Shown piece by piece: positions 46,242-54,969 of a DNA stretch of 64,000 bases. The stretch lies in contig NZ_DS989904.1 in NCBI RefSeq assembly GCF_000155595.1, forward strand, positions 1,385,636-1,449,635, read 5' to 3'. This stretch comes from Synechococcus sp. PCC 7335 (lineage in GTDB: Bacteria > Cyanobacteriota > Cyanobacteriia > Phormidesmidales > Phormidesmidaceae). The notes under the pieces are model-generated. The model made no database searches. It saw only the letters and a program-made list of their open reading frames with translations, and had not been told where the DNA came from. The stretch's first letter is position 1. Each line of letters starts with the position of its first letter. Both the position numbers and the translations under genes were made by a program.

Positions 46242-48728
46242 ATGAAGCCCAGTGATCCTAGCTCTAAGATTCCGCAGTGCGTCTGGCAGTGGCCAATTGG
46301 AAAGACCTGGGATACCCCCTATATTGTGCGCTATGCCAGTAATCTGGATGATGGGCCAGAGCATGGTGCGCCTTTAGGTGGGTTTGGAGCAGGCTGTATT
46401 GGTCGCTCTCCGCACGGTACATTCAATCTATGGCATCTAGACGGGGGCGAACATGTCTTTGACAGTTTCCCTGGCTGTCAGTTCAGTGTCTTTGAGCAAA
46501 GCGCGGACGGTGAAACAAAAGCCTATGCAATGAGTTCGGATAAGCCAGAGACTGAACTCGCTAGCTGGCAGTGGTATCCCGCTGGCAAAACAACAGAAAA
46601 CACAGGCACCTATCATGCGCTGTATCCACGTAGCTGGTACCTGTATGAAAATATCTTCAAAGCAGATCTAACCTGTGAGCAGCTTTCTCCTATCTGGGCA
46701 AACAACTATATAGAAAGCAGCTATCCAACCGCTACTTTCATATGGACTGCTCACAATCATACTGACCAACCGTTGACACTTAGCATCATGCTGAGCTGGG
46801 AGAATATGGTGGGCTGGTTCACTAATAGTGAGACCTCTCCAGAGATTCAGCAAAGAGAGGATGGCAGTCCTTTTTACGACTACGTTCCGCTACTGAGAGA
46901 AAGTAAAGGAAATTACAACACCCTGGTTTGTGAGGAAGGTGTTGCTAGAGGTGTTGTTCTAGACGGGAACTGGACAGGTAGTCCGGCGGAAGGTCAAGGA
47001 CAGTTGGCGATCGCAGCTCATCATCTCGAAGCGGAAGTCTCGTATCATACCCGATGGCATCCCGATGGAGACGGCAGTGAGCTATGGAATGACTTTTCAA
47101 CAACCGGCCGCCTCAGCAATCTTGAAGATGTAGATCAAAGCGGCGGTGAACGGATTGGAGGGGCGATCGCCCTACGCTTCACACTTGCCCCTGGTGAGAC
47201 GAAACAAATTCCTTTTACTCTTAGCTGGGACTTACCCGTCACTGAATTTGCTAAGGGAAAGCGAGCCTATCGGCGCTACACAGACTTTTTTGATCGGAGC
47301 GGTCGCAATGCTTGGGTGATCGCCTCTACTGCTCTAAATAACTACGCCATTTGGCAACAGAACATCATTAACTGGCAGCAGCCAATTCTAGATAGAACAG
47401 ATTTGCCTAACTGGTTCAAGATGGCCCTGTTCAACGAGCTATATGATCTCGCGAGTGGCGGTACGCTATGGTCTGCTGCTAGCAAAAGCGACCCGGTTGG
47501 ACAGTTCGGTGTGCTCGAATGCATTGACTACCGTTGGTATGAGAGCTTAGATGTGCGTCTCTATGGTGGCTATGCTCTCCTCCTGCTTTGGCCAGAACTG
47601 GAGAAATCCATCCTGCGAGCCTTTGCTAGAGCGATTCCTACTGCTAACGCGAAAGAACGGATCATTGGCTATTACTACACCGTTGGCGAAGCCGATCACA
47701 TGGCCCCACGCAAGCTCAAAGGTGCCACTCCACACGATCTGGGGGCACCAAATGAGAATCCGTGGATGGCAACGAATTACACGAGCTATCAAGATTGTAA
47801 TCAGTGGAAAGATCTTTCTAGCGACTTTGTTCTACAGGTATATAGGGCCTTTGAATCGACGGGCAGCGTGGATATGGACTTTCTCTTAGATTGTTGGCCT
47901 GCGATTGTAGAAACTCTAGGCTATACAAAGTTGTTCGATACCGATGGCGACGGTTTGATCGAAAATAGCGGCGCACCCGACCAGACCTTTGATGATTGGA
48001 AATTGCAGGGAATTAGCGCCTACTGTGGCGGCCTATGGATTGCGGCTCTAAGTGCAGCCATCAAGATAGGAGAGATTTTACAAGAGAGCAAGCGAGTAGA
48101 AGGAACGATTGTGATTTTACTTGCTCAATATCGACGCTGGTGGCAGCATGGCCGCACAGCTTATCAAAAGCAGCTTTGGAATGGCGAATATTATCGATTG
48201 GATACAGGCAGCGGTTCGGATGTCGTCATGGCCGATCAGCTCTGTGGGCAGTTTTGTGCCTCTACGATGGGCCTTCCAGATGTGGTGGATAGCGAATTTG
48301 TAGAACCGACCTTGAGAGCGATTTATGAGGCTTGTTTCGTTAGGTTTAATCAGTACACTGCGCAGTTGGGTCCTCAGAATCAGAAGTTTGAAGGTGCTCA
48401 GACTGGATATTTTAGCGCTTCAGAACTTGGCGTTAAAGTAGGTTGTGCGAATGGTGTACGACCGGACGGCTCACCGCAAAACCCTGACGATACTCATCAA
48501 CTAGAGGTTTGGACAGGGATTAATTTTGGTTTAGCGGCATTCTTGGCTCATGAGGGCAAGCTGCACGAAGCAATGGAAATTACAGAGGCGGTGGTACGAC
48601 AGGTGTATGAGCACGGATTGCAGTTTCGTACACCAGAGGCAATCACAGCGGTTGGCACGTTTCGCGCCTGTCACTATCTAAGGCCAATGGCAATTTGGGC
48701 AGTGTACCAATGCGGGTTCGTAAGGTAG
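46242..48728 (+). CDS. GH116 family glycosidase (GBA2-like beta-glucosidase)
   Basis: An 828-residue protein of glycoside hydrolase family 116, related to human non-lysosomal glucosylceramidase GBA2 and the Thermoanaerobacterium TxGH116. The N-terminal beta domain (about 25-340) has GAPLGGFGAGCIGRSPHGTF. The C-terminal (alpha/alpha)6 domain (about 370-825) has the candidate nucleophile Glu426 (FGVLECIDYRWYESLDVR) and the acid/base region DQTFDDW with Asp584/Asp585, then YCGGLWIAAL. There is no signal peptide, so it is probably cytoplasmic. The natural substrate is unknown; a beta-glucoside or glucosylated lipid is likely from the family. The start is ATG at 46242. Confidence 0.9.
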   Translation: MKPSDPSSKIPQCVWQWPIGKTWDTPYIVRYASNLDDGPEHGAPLGGFGAGCIGRSPHGTFNLWHLDGGEHVFDSFPGCQFSVFEQSADGETKAYAMSSDKPETELASWQWYPAGKTTENTGTYHALYPRSWYLYENIFKADLTCEQLSPIWANNYIESSYPTATFIWTAHNHTDQPLTLSIMLSWENMVGWFTNSETSPEIQQREDGSPFYDYVPLLRESKGNYNTLVCEEGVARGVVLDGNWTGSPAEGQGQLAIAAHHLEAEVSYHTRWHPDGDGSELWNDFSTTGRLSNLEDVDQSGGERIGGAIALRFTLAPGETKQIPFTLSWDLPVTEFAKGKRAYRRYTDFFDRSGRNAWVIASTALNNYAIWQQNIINWQQPILDRTDLPNWFKMALFNELYDLASGGTLWSAASKSDPVGQFGVLECIDYRWYESLDVRLYGGYALLLLWPELEKSILRAFARAIPTANAKERIIGYYYTVGEADHMAPRKLKGATPHDLGAPNENPWMATNYTSYQDCNQWKDLSSDFVLQVYRAFESTGSVDMDFLLDCWPAIVETLGYTKLFDTDGDGLIENSGAPDQTFDDWKLQGISAYCGGLWIAALSAAIKIGEILQESKRVEGTIVILLAQYRRWWQHGRTAYQKQLWNGEYYRLDTGSGSDVVMADQLCGQFCASTMGLPDVVDSEFVEPTLRAIYEACFVRFNQYTAQLGPQNQKFEGAQTGYFSASELGVKVGCANGVRPDGSPQNPDDTHQLEVWTGINFGLAAFLAHEGKLHEAMEITEAVVRQVYEHGLQFRTPEAITAVGTFRACHYLRPMAIWAVYQCGFVR

Positions 48729-48819
48729 CCATTTGTAACGCATATCTTCAATTCCATAAGCGCTGCGACTTCATACGCTGCGACATGTAGCATAGTGTAG
48801 ATAGATAGTGTGGATAGAT

Positions 48820-49032
48820 TTAGTTATCTATAGAATCAGTGATTGCCACAGACACCAGAAACCAGAAGGGAATAACAACAACTAAGGTAGCTGGAAAAAT
48901 CCATACGGGTACGTTTAGCACCAATAGTTGGATATGAAAGGAGACCACCGCAAATATGAACCCCATTGCTAGAAGCAGTGCGAATATAATCGATTTTTTC
49001 GTAGGTTTGTTCTTACTAGGTTTTTTCTGCAT
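48820..49032 (-). CDS. small two-helix membrane protein, 70 aa
   Basis: Not recognised. A lysine-rich N-terminus (MQKKPSKNKPTKKS) precedes two hydrophobic helices (about 15-35 and 42-63) and a short acidic tail. The positive N-terminus and even spacing make it a credible membrane protein rather than chance. The start is ATG at 49032. It lies 97 bases downstream of the histidine kinase gene on the same strand. Confidence 0.5.
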   Translation of the reverse strand: MQKKPSKNKPTKKSIIFALLLAMGFIFAVVSFHIQLLVLNVPVWIFPATLVVVIPFWFLVSVAITDSIDN

Positions 49033-49129
49033 GTGACTGTTCGTGTTTAGACATACGTTTGTTGCTACGGTTCTAGTTTGCCCAGCGCTAATAGAGGCAT
49101 ACCTTTTCCGCGGCTTGTAACACTACCGA

Positions 49130-50722
49130 CTAGTCCACTACCCTACGCTCTACCTCCAATAGCCACACAATAAATACGGTTCCTGGTCCAGAATGAGCAT
49201 CGAAAGCGCTTAACGGCAACCAGGGTGTTCCTGCTGCCGGACTAACAACTTCAATGAATCCCTGCATCTCAGCAGTCAGCGACTGTGCGATCGCTAACCC
49301 CAACCCAGTCCCTGGAATATCGCCCTCAGCCTGCACGCCTCGATAGTTCCGTTCAAACAGCCGTACCAAATCATCCGCTGGAATCCCCGGTCCTGTATCA
49401 CCGACTACGATTCCTTGATACTGCCCCTGCGCTGAATACCGACTGCTAATCTGACGCATTCGACTGACACCAGTTTGTACCCATACCTGAGCGCCAGCAG
49501 GAGTGTATTTCACCGCATTATCGACCAGATTACTCACTACCTCACCTAGCGCTTCTTCGTCTCCCCACACCGAAGGTGTATCTGGTGCCACCTGTGCGTG
49601 TAGCTCTATTCCTTTTTCAGTAGCAACAATGTCAGCCACCGCCAAGACAGGTTCTAAAATGTCAGGCAAGTACTGGGCAGATAGCGTCAGCGCGTGCCCC
49701 AGCCCTGTTCCTGTTCCATTTTCCTTTGCTGCTGCGGTTACCCTATCCCCAGCTGCTGACACCACAGGCTCTGTCCGAGGTGGTAGGCTCAGCGGCGCAG
49801 GTGGTAGCAGTGGTGGACCAAGCGCGACATCATCTGCTAGATTCGCATCACCAATCGCCACCGTCTCGTCAAAGTGGGCCACCATCTCTCGCAGCCGTTT
49901 ACTCTCGCGCACAATTCCTGTTGCTACTGGCTTATTTGAGTCTTCTGGTTCTAGCCGCCGTACCAGTAACTGACCAAAGGTCGTCACGGCAGTCAGGGGA
50001 TTGCGGAACTGGTGCAGCAAATTGTGAAAAATTTCTGACTGACGGCTTTGAAGCGCTCGCTTGTTAGAAAGCTGTGCTTGCAGCCACTGGTTGCGCCGCT
50101 CTAATACACAGCTTGCCGCTAGCATCTGAGCAACTGCTTCAATATGCTGCTGTTCGTCCTCTCTCCAAGCGCGGTCACGTCGCACAGTTACCAGTAGTCC
50201 GACTACCACATCGCTATAGACCAGTGGCACCACTAACCGTCGATCAGACTGAAGCTCTGGCCAAGGGTGATCGCCTTTGGCCCTATCAAAAACGCTATCA
50301 GACTCGGCTCTGTCGCTAGCCCTGTCACTAGGGGGTTTGTCGCCTGAGGATTTTTCAGAACTTTGCTCACTAGATTGCTCACCAGAGTTCCGTGTATCAG
50401 TACTCTGCTTGCTAGCGCTGGTTTTCGATTCTTTCGACAGGGCTGTCTCAGCACTTCCTGGTAACGCCAGTACCCTAAACTGACTGTCGCCCCGTCGGCC
50501 TTCAAAGTTCTCTACCCAGCGCTCAATCGACTCAGGATAGCTGACTACAGGCGCAAAACTGGACTGCTGACGAGTATACGCCTCGCCCTCCTCTGCTGCT
50601 GAATCGTCGGTTGCTAGTTCGGCAATATAGATAGCTGCAGAAGACTCCTCCATCTGCTGAATTAACAACCGCAGCTGAACCTGGCAAAGCGATAAAAATT
50701 CTGGACTGGCGATCGCGGCCAT
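49130..50722 (-). CDS. GAF-domain histidine kinase (Hik2/CSK-like)
   Basis: A 530-residue soluble sensor kinase. A GAF-like domain (about 10-205) is interrupted by a Ser/Glu/Asp-rich insert (about 95-150). The dimerisation helix contains the phospho-acceptor His in FHNLLHQFRNPLTAVTTFGQLL, where the RNPLTA pattern recalls Hik2 and the plastid CSK. The ATPase domain (about 370-525) carries NLVDNAVKYTP, GIVVGDTGPGIP and GTGLGLAIAQSL. Hik2/CSK kinases link redox and salt state to photosystem gene expression. I am sure of the kinase; the Hik2 link rests on the His-box alone. The start is ATG at 50722. No cognate response regulator is adjacent. Confidence 0.85.
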   Translation of the reverse strand: MAAIASPEFLSLCQVQLRLLIQQMEESSAAIYIAELATDDSAAEEGEAYTRQQSSFAPVVSYPESIERWVENFEGRRGDSQFRVLALPGSAETALSKESKTSASKQSTDTRNSGEQSSEQSSEKSSGDKPPSDRASDRAESDSVFDRAKGDHPWPELQSDRRLVVPLVYSDVVVGLLVTVRRDRAWREDEQQHIEAVAQMLAASCVLERRNQWLQAQLSNKRALQSRQSEIFHNLLHQFRNPLTAVTTFGQLLVRRLEPEDSNKPVATGIVRESKRLREMVAHFDETVAIGDANLADDVALGPPLLPPAPLSLPPRTEPVVSAAGDRVTAAAKENGTGTGLGHALTLSAQYLPDILEPVLAVADIVATEKGIELHAQVAPDTPSVWGDEEALGEVVSNLVDNAVKYTPAGAQVWVQTGVSRMRQISSRYSAQGQYQGIVVGDTGPGIPADDLVRLFERNYRGVQAEGDIPGTGLGLAIAQSLTAEMQGFIEVVSPAAGTPWLPLSAFDAHSGPGTVFIVWLLEVERRVVD

Positions 50723-50770
50723 AAAAACGTCTACAAAAGCAAAGCGGAACGATATCTATGTGAACTATAT

Positions 50771-50814
50771 CTATATACAGAGCAACAGCAGACTATATAC
50801 AAAGCAACAGCAGA
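50771..50814. repeat. two-copy 22-base tandem repeat
   Basis: Copies at 50771-50792 and 50793-50814 differ at one base (core ATATACARAGCAACAGCAGA). They lie just upstream of the histidine kinase start, in the 334-base gap before the DUF3155 gene, in which I recognise no other element. Confidence 0.85.
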
Positions 50815-51056
50815 AAAGGGAACGAAAGCAATAAGTTTCTAACATTTCCTTAATACATTCTGGTTAAGAACGCTGCCGAGTGCAACCTATAGAAACACTG
50901 CCTGCTATACGACACGCCGCAAAACGCAAGCAAAAACAAACGTAGATTGATTTTTAAACCAACTTGAAATTCTAAGTCGTACCTGATATATTTTGCAAGG
51001 CTTTAATTATTTTGTAGCTCTCGCTACATCTAAATCACACTACAGGAGGGAAGAAG

Positions 51057-51365
51057 TTGGCACGAAGACGCAAGCGCAAAAGCCGTCGTCGCCTAGAGGG
51101 ACGTCGCATTTTAGAATCAGTTCCTCAATTTAGCATCGAAAGTGGCGAGGAGAAGCCAGTCACAGCGGCTCGAAACTACATTCATGCTCAAGGTATCTGT
51201 CCTCCGGCCCTGCTGCTAGTCAAGCGTAATGAACATACAACTGATCGCTACTTTTGGGCAGAGAAAGGCCTATTTGGCGCTCAGTATGTGGAAGAGAACC
51301 ACTTTTTGTTCCCCAGCCTTCGCCTACTCATGAGCGAAGAAGAAGACGTAGCAGTTTCCATGTAG
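51057..51365 (+). CDS. DUF3155 family small basic protein
   Basis: A 102-residue protein with a strongly basic N-terminus (ARRRKRKSRRRLEGRRILE), then ARNYIHAQGICPPALLLVKRNE, RYFWAEKGLFGAQYVEENHFLFPSL and an acidic tail. This is the DUF3155 family, found throughout cyanobacteria, function unknown; the basic segment suggests nucleic acid or ribosome binding. The start codon is TTG at 51057, preceded by a near-perfect AGGAGGG at 51044-51050. No ATG or GTG occurs nearby, so the TTG call is firm. A hairpin terminator follows at 51447. Confidence 0.85.
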   Translation: MARRRKRKSRRRLEGRRILESVPQFSIESGEEKPVTAARNYIHAQGICPPALLLVKRNEHTTDRYFWAEKGLFGAQYVEENHFLFPSLRLLMSEEEDVAVSM

Positions 51366-51733
51366 AAAAGGCTTTAGCTGCGGACCTCAACCTATTTGAG
51401 ATGACTAGTTGAGATAAGCATAGGGCTAAATAAGTACCAGATAAGAGGAGTGGTGGATATCCATCGCTCCTTTCTTATTGCGCTTCTTAGTGTGCTACAA
51501 ATCCGTTTCAAACAGATGCGTTGCAACTATGTAGCTTTGGTCACTTAGCTTGCGGCATAGTCGTTGGCTATAACCCTTGTGTTTCAACAGGCTAAGTGAC
51601 TCGCAATGTGCGGATGTATTCGCGCATTGCTATAGCGTTCACCACTTAGCTCTACACATTCGTGATGGGTAGAGTCGTTGATACATATAGATCTTGGTTG
51701 GGAATCGCCAGTTGCATTTGGCAATTCCTGCTA
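51366..51733. other. 368-base convergent intergenic region with terminator and inverted repeat
   Basis: It contains the DUF3155 terminator and a perfect ten-base inverted repeat, GTCACTTAGC at 51540-51549 and GCTAAGTGAC at 51591-51600. The related sequence CACTTAGCTC lies at 51643-51652. No gene is supported; a plus-strand frame at 51662-51868 overlaps the next gene's end and looks like chance. Confidence 0.6.
51447..51475 (+). terminator. Rho-independent terminator of the DUF3155 gene
   Basis: Stem GGAG (51447-51450)/CTCC (51467-51470), extended by GTGGAT/ATCCAT, followed by TTTCTT. Confidence 0.65.
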
Positions 51734-53227
51734 CTAGCGCCAGCGCTGCGTTCCCCAAACCAACAGATCATGCCTGGATATGAAGATCTCTCCGCCAATT
51801 GTTTGGATTTTGAGCATATCATCGGCCAATGTCAGAGACTGGACGTGATACCAGCTGCCTCGTCTTAGCACCATAAGATTCGCCCTAGAGACTGTAGCGC
51901 TAGCTGTCTCGTCCCCTTTTGGACAGGCTTTCCCATGCCATACTTCCCACAGCTCTTGTGCATGAGTACGATACACCTGACAATTCTTAGGAACGGTGCA
52001 ATGTTGAAAATAGCAGGTTCCATTCGTTCTTTGGCTGACTGGGAAAAAGCTATTTACTATCAAGTGATGGCACACCGCTTCCCAATAGTCGGAGTTACGG
52101 TTGACAATAGCCGTCTGTGTGCCTCGCACCAGCTTTCCGATAACGATATCGCCTTGTGTTTGACTAGTGAGTGTAGCTGATGCGTGGTCGTAGCTAGCAG
52201 TTAGCTCACCGCTCGTAAAGTGGGTAGGCTGCTTACTAACAAACGAGTCGATAAATGTTTTTATAGCGTCGATTTCGCGATCGCCAATCAACTCACTGGT
52301 AGTACTGGGTGTTTTGGTTATCAGCGGTGGCTGACTCTCTTTTGAAGTATCTAACGAAGAGTTTGACGACTTGGTTTGAGCTGTGATCACAGGGGTTCTA
52401 AATGTGAAAAGACAGCCTGTAATATCGCCTATCGTATCTCTGATAGCGACTACATGTCCTACTATCGAGACTGCTTGTTTCGAACGCGGTAATAGCTGAG
52501 TGTGCGCCGGTAGCTGCACAACATCTGTCCCTTCTAGGATCGCTTTCACAATCGAGCGAACACTTCTTAAGCCCACGGCTTGGGAGCTATTTATAGTGTC
52601 AGAAGTGTCAGATTTTTGCATTTCGCTTCGAAACTTGAGGACATCAGCAATTGGCCGATCCAAAGCTTCTTGTAGCGACCAGTCTGTAATGGACTCGGCC
52701 ATGGCATTCATAAAGATGACATTACCATGACGATCGGTTGCCATTACTGCTTCGCTCAGCGATTGGAAAGCGGTTGCATACCAGTGCTCGCTAGAGCGAA
52801 TAACTTGTTCTTGCTCGTGCTTGTGAAGGGCAATTTCGATTGCGATGCTTAGCTCTCTTTCTTCAAACGGCTTTAGCAAATAGCCGTATGGTTCGGTCTG
52901 ATTGGCTTGCTTGAAGGTGCTATCATCTGCATTAGCTGTCAAATACACGATTGGAATTTGAAATTCCGATTTGACTTTTTCAGAAATATCGATTCCTGTC
53001 ATTTCCCCTTTGATATGGATGTCCATCAGGATCAGATCGGGGCGACTGTTTTGAATCTTTCTTAGTGCGCTATCTCCAGAAGCCGCTTTCCCTGCAACGT
53101 CATAGCCTAGTCGAGTAAGACTAGATATGATGTCTAGCGCAATCACGCTCTCATCTTCGACGACCATGATCCTCTTTTTAGGAGGTGCCGACTGGTGGAT
53201 AGGTTTAGCGTCTAGCTCAGTTGTCAT
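51734..53227 (-). CDS. receiver-PAS protein with Cys/His-rich C-terminal domain
   Basis: A 497-residue signalling protein. The receiver (about 18-135) has phospho-acceptor Asp69 (LILMDIHI) and Lys119. A PAS domain (about 145-280) includes YATAFQSLSEAVMATDRHGNV. A Ser/Thr-rich linker follows (285-315). The C-terminal domain (about 320-497) is unfamiliar and has five cysteines within 50 residues (386, 405, 410, 416, 435) with His387, His388 and His409, a possible metal or redox site, then a beta-rich end (LRRGSWYHVQSLTLADDMLK). There is no kinase or DNA-binding domain that I can identify. The start is ATG at 53227. The kinase and Hpt genes lie upstream on the same strand. Confidence 0.85.
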   Translation of the reverse strand: MTTELDAKPIHQSAPPKKRIMVVEDESVIALDIISSLTRLGYDVAGKAASGDSALRKIQNSRPDLILMDIHIKGEMTGIDISEKVKSEFQIPIVYLTANADDSTFKQANQTEPYGYLLKPFEERELSIAIEIALHKHEQEQVIRSSEHWYATAFQSLSEAVMATDRHGNVIFMNAMAESITDWSLQEALDRPIADVLKFRSEMQKSDTSDTINSSQAVGLRSVRSIVKAILEGTDVVQLPAHTQLLPRSKQAVSIVGHVVAIRDTIGDITGCLFTFRTPVITAQTKSSNSSLDTSKESQPPLITKTPSTTSELIGDREIDAIKTFIDSFVSKQPTHFTSGELTASYDHASATLTSQTQGDIVIGKLVRGTQTAIVNRNSDYWEAVCHHLIVNSFFPVSQRTNGTCYFQHCTVPKNCQVYRTHAQELWEVWHGKACPKGDETASATVSRANLMVLRRGSWYHVQSLTLADDMLKIQTIGGEIFISRHDLLVWGTQRWR

Positions 53228-53402
53228 AACAGTACTCCATCAATTGAATAGCAGTGGACGGTTGCTTCGATAGCAGCTATAGCTTTCATAGGGTTGCTTA
53301 GGATCTGCTCATCGGCTAAAGCCGTTATAGGGCAAAGGGGCGACTCTACCCGCAGTGGTAGGAACCGCGTCGTCGTAAGGCGCTACCGAATGTCTATCAA
53401 GA

Positions 53403-53425
53403 CAAAGTAAAGCACCCTTACTTTG
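53403..53425. repeat. palindromic hairpin CAAAGTAA, dispersed repeat copy 2
   Basis: Arms CAAAGTAA (53403-53410) and TTACTTTG (53418-53425), followed by GCGTTATCT, closely matching the hairpin and right flank at 17651-17684. It sits between the kinase gene and the receiver-PAS gene. Confidence 0.55.
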
Positions 53426-53431
53426 CGTTAT

Positions 53432-54598
53432 CTAGCTCGATAGCGAAAGTTGACTGAGGCGAAATTCTGTTGGCTGATGGTTGTTTATATCCAAGAGCCC
53501 TCCTAACTGTTCGGTGAGACTAGTCACAAGCTGTAGTCCTAGCGATTTTGTATTCTCAATATCTAAGTCATCAGGCAGCCCAATCCCATTGTCTTGATAG
53601 CAGATAGAGAAGTGATTGGAATCGGTTAGCTTGGCGGCAATATTGATTTGTCCTAGTGGGCACGGGGCTCGATCTGGAGGAAAGGCGTATTTCAAAGAGT
53701 TAGTAATTAGTTCATTGATGATCAAGCCGCAGGAAACAGCAGTATCTATCTCTAAATAGATACGTTCGATATCAATCTCTAGACAGAATTTAGTCTGATC
53801 GATTCTATAGGAGCGCAGTAAGTGACTAGATAAATCTCGAATGTAGCCTGATAGCTCAATAGTTCCAAAGTCATTAGATTGATAGAGCTTTTCGTGGATC
53901 ATTGCCATCAGTCGAACTCGGTTTTGGCTGTCTTGAAAAAGTTCTAAGATATTCTCGTCTTCAACGGCATTGGACTGAAGACTTAGCAAACTAGAGATGA
54001 TCTGTAGGTTGTTCTTTACTCGGTGATGGACCTCTTTTAGCAAGGCTTCTTTTTCTCTTAGGGATTTTTTGATCTGAGCTTCAGCCTGTCGACGTTTGAT
54101 ACTATCTCGTAAGCCTCGCACCCGCTGACGGAGCAGCGCCCAATGAATCGGTTTGGTCACGTAGTCGCTGGCGCCCACTGCAAAAGCCTGTTCGACAGAC
54201 TGAGAATCATCCAAGCTCGTGATCATCAAAATAGGTGTGGCGCCTTTCTGTTCTGATTTAGGAATTATTTTTTGAGATGTCTCTCGTAGCGCAGCGCAGC
54301 ATCTAAACCCATCCATCTCAGGCATGACAGCATCTAATAGAACAATATCTGGACGCTCTTGCTCAAAAAGAGACAGGCACTCTACACCATTGCTTGCTTC
54401 GATTACTCGAAAGCCTTCTTTCTGCATAGCGACCCTGAGCAATAATCGAATGGTGGTCTCATCATCGACGACTAAAACTGATAAGCATTTGAGCTTCCTA
54501 TCTGTAAGGGACTGGATGGTCTTGGATGCTGGAGATTGATAGCTAGGAACTTTACCCGCTTCGGCTTTGTTTTCTTTTGGAGTAGTGGTAGGCAGCAT
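53432..54598 (-). CDS. receiver-histidine kinase (HisKA_2 type)
   Basis: A 388-residue protein. The receiver (about 38-165) has Asp89 (IVLLDAVMPEMDG) and Lys149. A short helix leads to a HisKA_2 kinase core with the His in KEVHHRVKNNLQIISSLLSL (His191/192). The ATPase domain (about 290-380) has INELITNSLKYAFP and ICYQDNGIGLPDD. An N-terminal receiver feeding a kinase is typical of phosphorelay intermediates. I use ATG at 54598; a TTG at 54604 is in frame two codons earlier. It begins 11 bases after the Hpt gene, so the two are co-transcribed. Confidence 0.92.
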   Translation of the reverse strand: MLPTTTPKENKAEAGKVPSYQSPASKTIQSLTDRKLKCLSVLVVDDETTIRLLLRVAMQKEGFRVIEASNGVECLSLFEQERPDIVLLDAVMPEMDGFRCCAALRETSQKIIPKSEQKGATPILMITSLDDSQSVEQAFAVGASDYVTKPIHWALLRQRVRGLRDSIKRRQAEAQIKKSLREKEALLKEVHHRVKNNLQIISSLLSLQSNAVEDENILELFQDSQNRVRLMAMIHEKLYQSNDFGTIELSGYIRDLSSHLLRSYRIDQTKFCLEIDIERIYLEIDTAVSCGLIINELITNSLKYAFPPDRAPCPLGQINIAAKLTDSNHFSICYQDNGIGLPDDLDIENTKSLGLQLVTSLTEQLGGLLDINNHQPTEFRLSQLSLSS

Positions 54599-54609
54599 AT
54601 GCAATTTTT

Positions 54610-54969
54610 CTAGTGGGCCTCTTTATAAGCCTGAATAGCGAGGTGAACAGTTTGATATTCGGCGCTGACTTGTTCTACCAGTGATAGAGACGGCCGTGTA
54701 CAGTTATCTTTCCCAATCACTTCTATTACCTCAGCGATCTTGAATAGACCTGTGGCTCTCACACAGCTACTGATCGACTTTAGGTCATGAGCTGTCTTAC
54801 TCAGTTCAGCAGAATCTTCTTTGGCGAACGCACCCTCTATCGCTGCTATACGCTGGGGTGCTTCTTTCAAGAAACTGTCACACACCTCAATTAGAAATGA
54901 GCTATCACTACTGATACTTTCTAGCGCCTGCGTATCTAGCGTCGGAACATTTTGCGTATTGATAGACAT
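54610..54969 (-). CDS. Hpt phosphotransfer protein
   Basis: A 119-residue histidine phosphotransfer protein. The phospho-acceptor His61 sits in KTAHDLKSISSCVRATGL, a slightly unusual variant of the AHxLKGSS box, within a four-helix-bundle-like sequence. It passes phosphate between a hybrid kinase and a response regulator. It lies directly upstream of the receiver-kinase gene and 1.4 kb upstream of the receiver-PAS gene, all on one strand. The large CheB-CheR kinase, with its own C-terminal receiver, lies elsewhere in the window and could be a donor; this is speculative. The start is ATG at 54969. Confidence 0.88.
   Translation of the reverse strand: MSINTQNVPTLDTQALESISSDSSFLIEVCDSFLKEAPQRIAAIEGAFAKEDSAELSKTAHDLKSISSCVRATGLFKIAEVIEVIGKDNCTRPSLSLVEQVSAEYQTVHLAIQAYKEAH

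Noticed and set aside
49503-49973. Long Ser/Thr-rich frame antisense to the histidine kinase
   Set aside because: Mirror of a well-supported kinase gene; its Ser-rich composition is typical of an antisense frame.
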